Of a stretch of DNA of 13,793 nt, positions 7,726 to 13,793 are shown piece by piece; position 1 is the stretch's first letter; every line of letters begins with the position of its first letter. The DNA comes from Ruminococcus sp. (lineage in GTDB: Bacteria; Bacillota; Clostridia; Oscillospirales; Ruminococcaceae). Location: positions 1 through 13,793 of the forward strand of contig JAFYET010000364.1 of the NCBI GenBank assembly GCA_017544125.1, in the 5' to 3' direction. The position numbers and the translations under genes were made by a program. The notes beneath the pieces are model-generated. The model was not told the origin of the DNA. It was given only the letters and a program-made list of their open reading frames with translations, and did no database searches.

Positions 7726-7747
7726 CAAACAGGTAATTTATACATAT

Positions 7748-7763
7748 CTATGTACGTACATTT
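7748..7763. promoter_or_regulatory. AraR-like operator overlapping the stop codon of the AraC-type gene
   Basis: CTATGTACGTACATTT contains the perfect 12-bp palindrome ATGTACGTACAT, with the full GTACGTAC core of the AraR consensus (12 of 16). It covers the last codons and stop of the AraC-type gene. Its centre is 105 bp, ten helical turns, from the operator at 7643-7658, which fits cooperative binding with looping. An overlapping inverted repeat TACATA-TC-TATGTA lies at 7741-7754. Confidence 0.75.
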
Positions 7764-8446
7764 GCCACCTTCTGGAACTGCCTCGGTGTCTGCCCGGTAT
7801 ACTTCTTGAATATCTGCCCGAAGTATCTGTAATCCTGAAAGCCCACCTCAAAGGCTATCTCATATATCATCTTGGATGTGCAGCAAAGCAGCTGCTTTGA
7901 CTTGTCTATCCTCACCATATTCAGGTAATTAGACAGGCACTGCCCCGTTTCCCTCTTGAAAAGGGCGCTGAAATATGTAGGGCTCAACCCCACCTCATGG
8001 GCTATGCTCTCAAGTGATATATCATCACGCATATAGTTTGATTCGATGTATCTCTTGGCGTTTGTGACAACGCAGCACTTGTTTGTCTTGGCACGCTCTA
8101 TGCGCCAGCTTATGCACTGCTCTATCATTATCAGCAGGTATTTCTTGGTCGCCTCAACAGTTGCAAGATGCTCCTCTATGCTGTCAGCATCGCCCAGCAG
8201 CGAGGTAAAGCGCCCGTCACTTATGCCAAGCTCGTTTGCAAAGTTGCGTGCCATTATGTAAATGTCCGTACAAACATAAAGCCGCAGCACCATTGACTTG
8301 AACTCATCAAAGTGTATCTCGTCGAGCATCTGCTCAAATTCCTCCCGACACGTGTCGGGACACCCGCTGCGCAGCAGGCTGTCTATCTTACCGGCATCGA
8401 GCTTGTTGACGCATAAAAAATCATCGGCTGTTTTTGTCTGTTTCAC
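7748..8446 (-). CDS. AraC-family transcriptional regulator lacking a recognisable sensor domain
   Basis: A probable second DNA-binding regulator of the arabinose operon. The C-terminal ~100 of its 232 residues form a standard AraC double helix-turn-helix: DISLESIAHEVGLSPTYFSALFKR (~142-165) and IYEIAFEVGFQDYRYFGQIFKKYTGQTPRQF (~194-224). The N-terminal ~125 residues are helical and Cys-containing, and resemble the middle linker of YesN-type response regulators. There is no receiver domain and no cupin sugar-binding domain, so what it senses is unknown. I start at the GTG at 8446, 8 nt after AAGGGGG; an upstream in-frame GTG at 8455 overlaps that ribosome binding site. It follows araR by 30 bp and is probably cotranscribed with it. 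No terminator is visible before the next operon. The gene ends inside an AraR operator. Confidence 0.85.
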   Translation of the reverse strand: MKQTKTADDFLCVNKLDAGKIDSLLRSGCPDTCREEFEQMLDEIHFDEFKSMVLRLYVCTDIYIMARNFANELGISDGRFTSLLGDADSIEEHLATVEATKKYLLIMIEQCISWRIERAKTNKCCVVTNAKRYIESNYMRDDISLESIAHEVGLSPTYFSALFKRETGQCLSNYLNMVRIDKSKQLLCCTSKMIYEIAFEVGFQDYRYFGQIFKKYTGQTPRQFQKVANVRT

Positions 8447-8476
8447 TGCAAACACCCCCTTATCTCCGCCTCAGCT

Positions 8477-9568
8477 TTACAGCTTTCTTACCGAGTCTCT
8501 TACTATGAGCTCGGGCTCAAATATCATATCACTGCACGCCATGTTCTTGTTTTCTATCATGCCTATGAGCATATTGGCAGCCGCCGCACCCAGCTTTTTG
8601 TGCGGGTGATGCACGCTTGTGAGCGGCACCTCGCAGATAGATGCGTACCTTGAATCGTCTATGCCCACCACCGACAAGTCCTCGGGAACACGTATAGCGT
8701 TCTCTTTACAGAACCTCAGCAGATTGATAGCCACCATATCGTTATAGCACACAACAGCCGTCGTCTTGTCAAACAGTTCGAGCAGCTTTTCCTTGGCATA
8801 GCCGAATATCTTGCTCTTATCAGCCGTTGCGAACCAGAAAACGTTGCGCTCAGACCCCTTGACGTTGTGGGCAAGGCAGCTTTCCATATACCCGTTGTAA
8901 CGCTTGTGCCCCTGTATATCGTCAAGTGCGAATATGCCTGCAATGTCCTTATGCCCGCATTCAAAGAGATAGTCCGTCACCTTTCTGCCGGCAGATGTAT
9001 CGTCCATTGCCGCATATGGGAAGTCCGCCCACTCGTACTTGGCATTGAAGAACACAAGCGGCAGCCCGCTCGCCTTTATCTTCCTGTAAAGCTCGGTATT
9101 TGGGTTCGGCAGTGCGCTCTTTGAAGGCTCGACTATAAGCCCGCACACCCCCGATGAAAGCATACTTTCAAGCGCCTGCGTCTCTTCAAGCACCTGGTCG
9201 TGGGTGATCGACAGCTGCATGGTATACCCCGTATCGCCCAGAACGCTCTCTATGCCCGTAACTATATGCGGGAAGATATAATCGCTGAAATATGTCGAGA
9301 TAACGCCCACGCTCTTCTTAGCGGGAACAGCCGACACAGCGGCGGTGTTTACAGCCCTCTCGGTCACGAAAGTACCGCTGCCACGCACACGGCTTATGAT
9401 GTTCTCACGCTCGAGTGTCATCATCGCCTGCCTGACCGTCTGCCTGCTTACACCGTGTATGCTGCAAAGCTCCTTCTCCGTCAGAAAGCGGTCATCGGGC
9501 TTGAGGCCGTTTTGCTTGATGTAATCCTTAGCCCAGTCAACTATCGCCGTATATTTGAAGTTGTCCAT
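8477..9568 (-). CDS. araR: Arabinose repressor AraR (GntR DNA-binding domain + LacI-type sensor)
   Basis: Represses arabinose uptake and catabolism genes until L-arabinose binds. The 363-residue protein has a GntR winged helix-turn-helix at ~1-70 (LTEKELCSIHGVSRQTVRQAM, then SRVRGSGTFV) joined to a LacI/GalR-like effector domain from ~86. The stretches VGVISTYFSDYIFPHIVTG, GLIVEPSKSAL, VVCYNDMVAINLLRF, VPEDLSVVGIDDSRYA, and the end DMIFEPELIVRDSVRKL are very close to B. subtilis AraR (family knowledge). The ATG has AGAGGAGGG upstream and a clear promoter. An AraR-type operator lies on its own -35, indicating autoregulation. It is the first gene of the regulator pair and faces away from the diguanylate cyclase gene. 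The DNA-binding helix matches B. subtilis AraR closely enough (VSRxTxR) to expect the same operator. Confidence 0.96.
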   Translation of the reverse strand: MDNFKYTAIVDWAKDYIKQNGLKPDDRFLTEKELCSIHGVSRQTVRQAMMTLERENIISRVRGSGTFVTERAVNTAAVSAVPAKKSVGVISTYFSDYIFPHIVTGIESVLGDTGYTMQLSITHDQVLEETQALESMLSSGVCGLIVEPSKSALPNPNTELYRKIKASGLPLVFFNAKYEWADFPYAAMDDTSAGRKVTDYLFECGHKDIAGIFALDDIQGHKRYNGYMESCLAHNVKGSERNVFWFATADKSKIFGYAKEKLLELFDKTTAVVCYNDMVAINLLRFCKENAIRVPEDLSVVGIDDSRYASICEVPLTSVHHPHKKLGAAAANMLIGMIENKNMACSDMIFEPELIVRDSVRKL

Positions 9569-9611
9569 ACCTACCCTCCTCTTTCTATAATTTTCTCTAT
9601 TGGTTATGACA

Positions 9612-9640
9612 ATTATAGCACAACAATACTTATTTGTAAA
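9612..9640 (-). promoter_or_regulatory. araR promoter
   Basis: On the minus strand TTTACA (9635-9640), a 17-bp spacer and a perfect TATAAT (9612-9617). The start would be near 9605, about 37 nt before the ATG. It is a near-consensus promoter whose -35 lies inside an AraR-like operator. Confidence 0.85.
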
Positions 9641-9647
9641 TACAACT
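9632..9647. promoter_or_regulatory. AraR-like operator over the araR -35 box (autoregulation)
   Basis: ATTTGTAAATACAACT matches the AraR consensus ATTTGTACGTACAAAT at 13 of 16 positions; only the centre and one flank differ. This is the best match in the window. It covers the -35 hexamer of the araR promoter, so AraR would repress its own synthesis. Confidence 0.8.
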
Positions 9648-9715
9648 TACTATTTTCTTTAAAAATTTGTTCACACAAACAAAATGCGCCGCCTTTCTTT
9701 GTACACCTTGAATAA

Positions 9716-9731
9716 ATAGTTACGTACATCT
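9716..9731. promoter_or_regulatory. AraR-like operator between araR and the diguanylate cyclase gene
   Basis: ATAGTTACGTACATCT retains TACGTACA of the AraR core (11 of 16). Its centre is 84 bp, eight helical turns, from the araR operator at 9632-9647, and about 110 bp upstream of the predicted start of the diguanylate cyclase gene. A separate half-site TTTGTAC lies at 9698-9704. It most likely assists repression of araR; an effect on the plus-strand gene is possible. Confidence 0.55.
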
Positions 9732-9796
9732 TGATGATAACTGTTCTATTTTCTTATGTTTTTGACATTTTTTTGCAGTTTGCCGTGCAAATGCAC

Positions 9797-9825
9797 TTGA
9801 AAAATTTGCAAAAATATGGTATAAT
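9797..9825 (+). promoter_or_regulatory. Promoter of the diguanylate cyclase gene
   Basis: TTGAAA (9797-9802), 17-bp spacer with an extended TGG, and a perfect TATAAT (9820-9825). The start would be near 9832, giving a leader of about 27 nt. This is close to consensus for the housekeeping sigma factor. A short inverted repeat GTGCA-AA-TGCAC (9785-9796) touches its -35 and may be an operator for an unknown regulator. Confidence 0.88.
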
Positions 9826-9858
9826 GTCATTAACTAATTAAATCTTAAGGAGGAAATT

Positions 9859-11226
9859 ATGGATCTTCAGAAATTTGTCGAGGGTATGGATACCAACGCC
9901 AGCATATATTCGTTTGACAAGCTCCCCGACGGCAGCTTCAGCGAACTGAGGATAATGGCAGCAAATAACGGCTTCAAGGCTTTCTTTGCTATGAACCCCA
10001 CAGCGCCCAAGTTTGAGCCCGGGCTGCCTGCAAGGGCATTTTTCCATGACCCGAACTTTGAGGGCTTCTGCTACCGCAGCGCTTCTGAAAGCAAGCCGCT
10101 CTATTCCTACGTTAACGCCCACGGCTCGTGGCTCACGGGCATATATATCCCCTTAGTTTCGGATAAGGAGGATACCTATAACTGCTGCTATATACTCACC
10201 ATATCCCCTGAGCTTGAATCCGAGAAGATGTCAAAGCGCTCAGCAGAGATAGCAAACTCAGTGCTCGATATGAACATAAAGCTCAATAAGGAGCGTGACT
10301 TTATAACCTCTATCGCAGGCGCTGTAAGCGATATCAAGGAGATATGCTCATCACAGCTCTGCTCGGTGGTGCTTGTTGACAAAAGCACCAAGGAATGTAC
10401 TTTCATAAACTCAGAGGGCAAGAACGATGAATACCTTAAAGGCATTTCGCAAAGCATGAACAGAACGCCCTATGATATGATACTTGCCTGGGAGAAGGAT
10501 CTTGCAGGGAGCGATTGTCTGCTGCTCGATGATCTGAGCGTTGTCAAGCAGCGTGACCCCGAATGGTACGCATCACTTGTTTCAAATGATATAAGCAGCA
10601 TCGTCCTCTATGCTGTAAAGTTCAACAACCAGCTTGTGGGCTTTATCTGGGCGGCGAACTTTGATGTTGATAACCTTATGAAGATAAAGGAGAGCCTTGA
10701 GCTTTCGACATTTTTCATAGGCGCAGTTATCGCCAACCACCAGCTGCTGGGCAGGCTTGAGGCTATGAGCATGAGCGACACCCTCACCGAGGTGATGAAC
10801 CGGAACGCCATGAGCAAGCGCACCGACGGTCTTGAAAAGGGCAAGCCAAAAATGCTCGGCGTGGTGTTTACCGACCTAAACGGTCTTAAAGATGTCAACG
10901 ACCGCCTCGGCCATACCGCAGGCGACAGGCTGCTCAAGCGTGCGGCATCTATCATAAAGACCACCTTCGGTGACTGTGAGATATACCGTGCAGGCGGCGA
11001 TGAGTTCGTGGTGCTATGCCCCGAGATGACCGCCGAGGAGCTTGAGAGCCGCACCGAGGAGCTTCGCTCGATAATGGCACAGACTCAGGACGTGAGCTTT
11101 GCCATTGGTGCTATGCACTTTACAGGCGATTATGACATACGCAAAGCCCTGCAGGATGCTGATGAGCGTATGTATAACGACAAGCAGCGCTATTACGAGC
11201 AGAACCCCGACAAGAAGAGAAGATGA
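9859..11226 (+). CDS. Diguanylate cyclase with PAS-like and GAF-like sensor regions
   Basis: Predicted to make the second messenger cyclic di-GMP from two GTP in the cytoplasm. The 455-residue protein has no signal peptide or membrane helix. Residues ~1-120 look like a PAS-like input region with PNFEGFCYRSASESKPLYSYV. A helical linker follows, then a GAF-like domain (~150-295, ending WAANFDVDNLMKIKESLE), and the GGDEF domain from ~300. The catalytic loop is intact: RAGGDEFVVL with GGDEF at 379-383, FTDLNGLKDVNDRLGH with the metal Asp at 339, and DTLTEVMNRNAM. The inhibitory RxxD motif normally just upstream of GGDEF is absent, so product feedback by that site is not expected. The same layout recurs in many gut Clostridia. 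The ATG follows AAGGAGGAAATT. It is a single-gene unit with its own promoter and terminator. Confidence 0.92.
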   Translation: MDLQKFVEGMDTNASIYSFDKLPDGSFSELRIMAANNGFKAFFAMNPTAPKFEPGLPARAFFHDPNFEGFCYRSASESKPLYSYVNAHGSWLTGIYIPLVSDKEDTYNCCYILTISPELESEKMSKRSAEIANSVLDMNIKLNKERDFITSIAGAVSDIKEICSSQLCSVVLVDKSTKECTFINSEGKNDEYLKGISQSMNRTPYDMILAWEKDLAGSDCLLLDDLSVVKQRDPEWYASLVSNDISSIVLYAVKFNNQLVGFIWAANFDVDNLMKIKESLELSTFFIGAVIANHQLLGRLEAMSMSDTLTEVMNRNAMSKRTDGLEKGKPKMLGVVFTDLNGLKDVNDRLGHTAGDRLLKRAASIIKTTFGDCEIYRAGGDEFVVLCPEMTAEELESRTEELRSIMAQTQDVSFAIGAMHFTGDYDIRKALQDADERMYNDKQRYYEQNPDKKRR

Positions 11227-11237
11227 AATAACAGACT

Positions 11238-11271
11238 ACGCCCCCGGGAATTATCCCGAGGGCGTTTTTTT
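11238..11271 (+). terminator. Intrinsic terminator of the diguanylate cyclase gene
   Basis: A GC-rich stem ACGCCCcCGGG / CCCGaGGGCGT with a 6-nt loop is followed directly by seven T. It starts 12 nt after the stop codon. On the minus strand the same stem has no T-run, so it would be at best a weak terminator for the converging phosphatase gene, whose stop is at 11281. Confidence 0.95.
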
Positions 11272-11280
11272 GTACTGTTA

Positions 11281-13488
11281 TTATTCCTGCTCCGTCTGCT
11301 CTTCCTGTGTGTCTGACTTGCCCTCTGCGCCGTAGTAGCGCATTGCAAGCATGGTCAGGTCATCAAACTGCGGGGCTTCCTTCACAAAGCCGTCTATCTC
11401 GCTTCTGAGGTCAGCAAGCAGCTCACGCAAGGGCTTATCCTTGCTCTTATTGAGCGCCTCGATCATTCTGTCAGCGCCGAAAAGCTCATCTTCGGCATTG
11501 GTCGCCTCGGGCACACCGTCTGTGTAGACAAACAGCGTATCGCCGGGGTTTATCTGAAATTCATGCTCTCTGAACTTCATGCCGGGCATACAGGCAACGG
11601 CAGGTGAATGCTTGTTCTTTATCAGCTCAAAGCTGCCGTCCTTGCGCATTACTGCGGGGTGCTCGTGACCTGCGTTTGCAGCCATGCCCTTGCCGGTGGA
11701 TATCTCTATAACAGCCAACCATACTGTCACGAACAGGTCTGACTTATTGCCCTCACACAGCTGCTCGTTTGCTTCGCTGAGCACCCTTGCAGGGCTGAGG
11801 TCGCCCATTTGTGCATAGTTTTTGATAAGCGTTTTTGCTATCACCATAAACAGCGCCGCAGGTATGCCCTTGCCCGAAACATCAGCCATTACCAGCGCCA
11901 GATGGTCTTCATCTATAAGGAAGAAATCGTAGAAAGCGCCGCCGACCTCCTTTGCGGGGTCCATGGTGGCATACAGCTCAAATTCCTTTCTCCCCGGAAA
12001 TGCAGGGAATATCCTCGGCAGCATATCAGCCTGTATCTGCGTTGCTATGCTCAGCTCTGCGCCTATACGCTCCTTTTCGGCGGTTATTTCCCTTATGTCG
12101 GCAATATACTTCTGCGTGCGTGCCGAAAGGTCTGCAAAGGCAGTTGCCAGCTCCTCAACCTCGTCATTGGTGCGGTAGCTGTCCTCCATTTCAAATGCCA
12201 GATCACCGTCACGCAGCTCGCCTATGCGGGTGGTCATTCTCTCTATGGGACCTACCACATACTTGGCAAGCCTCAGCGATGCAAAGGCTGCAAGCCCGAG
12301 CACGACTACCGTGACTATAAGCACCGTTTGCAGCGATTTGTCGGCGCTTTTCTGATTCTTGCCATTTGCCTCCTCAACTATCTTATCATGCCTGCTTATC
12401 ATCTCCTGCGCAGGCAGGCGTGTCACTTCAACGGGTATGCCCGTAACGACAGCCCAGCCCACTGTCTTCATGGGCGCCCCTGCCAGGTAGTAGTCTGTGC
12501 CGTCAACGTTTATTTTGCAAAGCTCTGTCGGCTTGGTGAGGGCGGTCTTTATGAAGTTTGAAAGCTCTCTGCTGCCTGTTTCACGAAGGTCAGCCCCCTC
12601 CTCTGAGGGTATGGCCTCAAATGTGCCTTCCTTCTCGGGCGAGAAGATGACATGGCCGTTCTCATCTATCATGCAAACAAAGCCGCCGTCCTCTGCGGTG
12701 GAGGATATATACTCCGACATACTGTCAAGGAAGATATCCGCCGCAGCAACAGCCACAAGCTCGCCGTCACAGTAAACGGGGCAGGCGCAGACAACCCCCA
12801 CATAATCAGTAAAGCTGTCACGCTCAAGACCTGTGAAATATATACCGCCTGCCGCAGCCGCACCCTTGAACCAGGGGCGTGAGGGCGCGTCGAATATCTT
12901 TATGACATCGCCGTTCTCATCAAAATACTCCCCTGCCCTGTCATCAACAAACAGCGTGCAACCGTCAACTGTGGATATTATGCAGGAGCTGAGCTTGTCT
13001 GAATTCCTGAACATCTCCACCATTATATCCTGCAAATTACTTGCCACGGCAAACAGCTCGGAATTCCCGGGGTCAGCCCCCTCGCTGTGCTGAAGCTGTG
13101 CCGTGGGCTTGCCGTTATTCGCCTTATCGGGGTAGCCCACCTCACGCAGCGACAGCTTGCCCTTGTCTTTATAAAGCTCGGTCGCCATGGCAGCAAGGTT
13201 CTTTACGTCCTTCTCCACATCGGCAAACATCTCGTCCGACCTCTCCGCCTCATAGGCAGAATTGCGCACCAGCGAGCTTTTCACAACTGCGTCCATAGTA
13301 TCGTCAGACACCTGGGTTATTGACTTTTGCAGCTCGGAATTAGTCTCCTCCGACACCGTCGAAAGGCTTTTCGCCTGATACACCGCCGCACCTATATACA
13401 CACCTATTATCACAAGCACCAGCAGCGTACCGAGATTAAATATCTTCTGCTGCAAGCCGCCTATTTTCAACCCGAATATCCTTTTCAT
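11281..13488 (-). CDS. Membrane dCache-HAMP-PP2C (SpoIIE/RsbU-type) phosphatase, possibly inactive
   Basis: A transmembrane sensor whose cytoplasmic domain belongs to the serine phosphatases that control anti-sigma-factor antagonists. The 735 residues run: TM1 ~18-38; extracellular dCache domain ~60-360 with FDAPSRPWFKG (~199-209), VAVAAADIFLDSM and MKTVGWAVVTGIP; TM2 ~387-406; HAMP ~407-460; short coiled coil; PP2C domain ~500-718. In the PP2C domain DVSGKG (Asp536), YTDGVPEATN (Asp657) and FDDLTML (Asp709/710) are present. The usual GGDFYD motif reads GGAFYD (res 516-521): Ala518 replaces a metal-binding Asp. I start at the ATG at 13488, 6 nt after GAGG; the ATG at 13512 has no ribosome binding site. 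No anti-sigma-factor partner genes are in the window, so the target is unknown. Confidence 0.93.
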   Translation of the reverse strand: MKRIFGLKIGGLQQKIFNLGTLLVLVIIGVYIGAAVYQAKSLSTVSEETNSELQKSITQVSDDTMDAVVKSSLVRNSAYEAERSDEMFADVEKDVKNLAAMATELYKDKGKLSLREVGYPDKANNGKPTAQLQHSEGADPGNSELFAVASNLQDIMVEMFRNSDKLSSCIISTVDGCTLFVDDRAGEYFDENGDVIKIFDAPSRPWFKGAAAAGGIYFTGLERDSFTDYVGVVCACPVYCDGELVAVAAADIFLDSMSEYISSTAEDGGFVCMIDENGHVIFSPEKEGTFEAIPSEEGADLRETGSRELSNFIKTALTKPTELCKINVDGTDYYLAGAPMKTVGWAVVTGIPVEVTRLPAQEMISRHDKIVEEANGKNQKSADKSLQTVLIVTVVVLGLAAFASLRLAKYVVGPIERMTTRIGELRDGDLAFEMEDSYRTNDEVEELATAFADLSARTQKYIADIREITAEKERIGAELSIATQIQADMLPRIFPAFPGRKEFELYATMDPAKEVGGAFYDFFLIDEDHLALVMADVSGKGIPAALFMVIAKTLIKNYAQMGDLSPARVLSEANEQLCEGNKSDLFVTVWLAVIEISTGKGMAANAGHEHPAVMRKDGSFELIKNKHSPAVACMPGMKFREHEFQINPGDTLFVYTDGVPEATNAEDELFGADRMIEALNKSKDKPLRELLADLRSEIDGFVKEAPQFDDLTMLAMRYYGAEGKSDTQEEQTEQE

Positions 13489-13534
13489 GCTATACCTCAT
13501 TTCAAATATCATGCAGGTCTGTTTTATTTATACT

Positions 13535-13563
13535 ATTATAACATATTTTAAAATAATTTTCAA
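13535..13563 (-). promoter_or_regulatory. Promoter of the dCache-PP2C phosphatase gene
   Basis: On the minus strand TTGAAA (13558-13563), a 17-bp spacer and a perfect TATAAT (13535-13540). The start would be near 13528, about 40 nt before the ATG at 13488. It lies downstream of the terminator of the small-peptide gene, so the phosphatase is transcribed independently. Confidence 0.88.
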
Positions 13564-13590
13564 GATGCGGGGCGTATATTTCTTTCGGCA

Positions 13591-13621
13591 TAAAAAAGCA
13601 GGCAGCCTTACGGCTGCCTGC
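13591..13621 (-). terminator. Intrinsic terminator of the small-peptide gene
   Basis: Read on the minus strand, a perfect 10-bp stem GCAGGCAGCC / GGCTGCCTGC with a 4-nt loop is followed by six T. It begins 7 nt after the stop of the 40-residue ORF, supporting that ORF as a real transcribed gene. Confidence 0.96.
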
Positions 13622-13628
13622 GGGGTGG

Positions 13629-13751
13629 TTATCCTATAGGATGATCCTCAGTATCATTCCCACATCCATCGGGAGGACATGATGTTGTGATAACATCCTC
13701 TGCCGTGAATTTAATAACCTCAAGTTCTAACTCCGAATAATTCTGTTTCAT
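13629..13751 (-). CDS. Small 40-residue peptide with EDVITTS motif and Cys-containing tail, unknown function
   Basis: I do not recognise a named function. The ATG at 13751 is preceded by a perfect GGAGGT about 7 nt upstream, the ORF stops with TAA, and a strong terminator follows at once, so it is very likely expressed. The peptide starts MKQNYSELELEVIKFTAEDV, continues ITTS, and ends CPPDGCGNDTEDHPIG. The first 24 residues resemble a conserved leader-like segment (LEVIxFxxEDVITTS) I recall from many short hypothetical proteins of gut Clostridia. The tail is short, acidic and Gly/Pro/Cys-rich with two Cys five residues apart. There is no signal peptide or membrane segment. It could be a precursor of a modified peptide, but no modifying enzyme or transporter is visible here; the sequence upstream lies outside the window. 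Confidence 0.82.
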   Translation of the reverse strand: MKQNYSELELEVIKFTAEDVITTSCPPDGCGNDTEDHPIG

Positions 13752-13793
13752 TTATTATACCTCCATAAATTATTGACCAAAGTATTCTTTTGC

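Noticed and set aside
9697..9712. CTTTGTACACCTTGAA as a full AraR operator
   Set aside because: Only the left half TTTGTAC matches; the right half does not. Mentioned only as a half-site.
11809..12561. Plus-strand ORF of 250 residues
   Set aside because: It lies entirely opposite the PP2C/HAMP coding region, its composition (many Cys, His, Tyr, Arg) is typical of a shadow frame, and no promoter or ribosome binding site precedes it.
13755..13765. TATAAT-like sequence just before the small-peptide ATG as its promoter
   Set aside because: It overlaps the ribosome binding site and start region, so it cannot supply a useful leader; the promoter probably lies beyond the right edge.
1..13793. CRISPR arrays, tRNA/rRNA genes, insertion sequences, prophage genes
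   Set aside because: I saw no regularly spaced repeats, RNA gene signatures, transposase or integrase frames anywhere in the window.

Overview
This window looks like the chromosome of a Gram-positive gut Clostridium, most likely Ruminococcus or a close relative. The grounds are strong AGGAGG-type ribosome binding sites, TTGAAA/TATAAT promoters with 17-bp spacers, a lipoprotein sugar-binding protein, a Bacillus-type AraR repressor (GntR DNA-binding domain fused to a LacI-like sensor), and GGDEF and SpoIIE-type proteins of a kind common in gut Clostridia. The species is inferred from these family resemblances and was not tested.

Positions 1-9.6 kb form an L-arabinose island on the minus strand. 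Reading 5' to 3' on that strand, araR and an AraC-type regulator come first (9568 to 7748). A promoter near 7632-7660 then drives a lipoprotein sugar-binding protein, a two-domain ABC ATPase, two permeases (all closest to E. coli YtfQ, YtfR, YtfT and YjfF), an FGGY kinase that is the likely L-ribulokinase, and L-arabinose isomerase, which runs off the left edge. Together they import a pentose, isomerise it to L-ribulose and phosphorylate it. The epimerase AraD is not in the window. A hairpin plus T-run after the binding-protein gene probably keeps its transcript more abundant than the rest.

Regulation can be read from the DNA. Matches to the AraR operator ATTTGTACGTACAAAT lie on the araR promoter, on both sides of the -10 box of the transporter promoter, over the stop codon of the AraC-type gene, and between araR and the next gene. 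Two operator pairs are 105 and 84 bp apart centre to centre, whole numbers of helical turns, which suggests AraR-mediated DNA loops. The AraC-type protein may act as a second regulator on the same promoter.

Positions 9.7-13.8 kb hold signalling genes. A cytoplasmic diguanylate cyclase (plus strand, own strong promoter and terminator) converges on a membrane-bound dCache-HAMP-PP2C phosphatase (minus strand). In the phosphatase a normally conserved metal-binding Asp is Ala. At the right edge a 40-residue peptide gene with a strong ribosome binding site and its own terminator is visible; it has an EDVITTS-type leader-like segment and a short Cys-containing tail, and is the least understood gene here.
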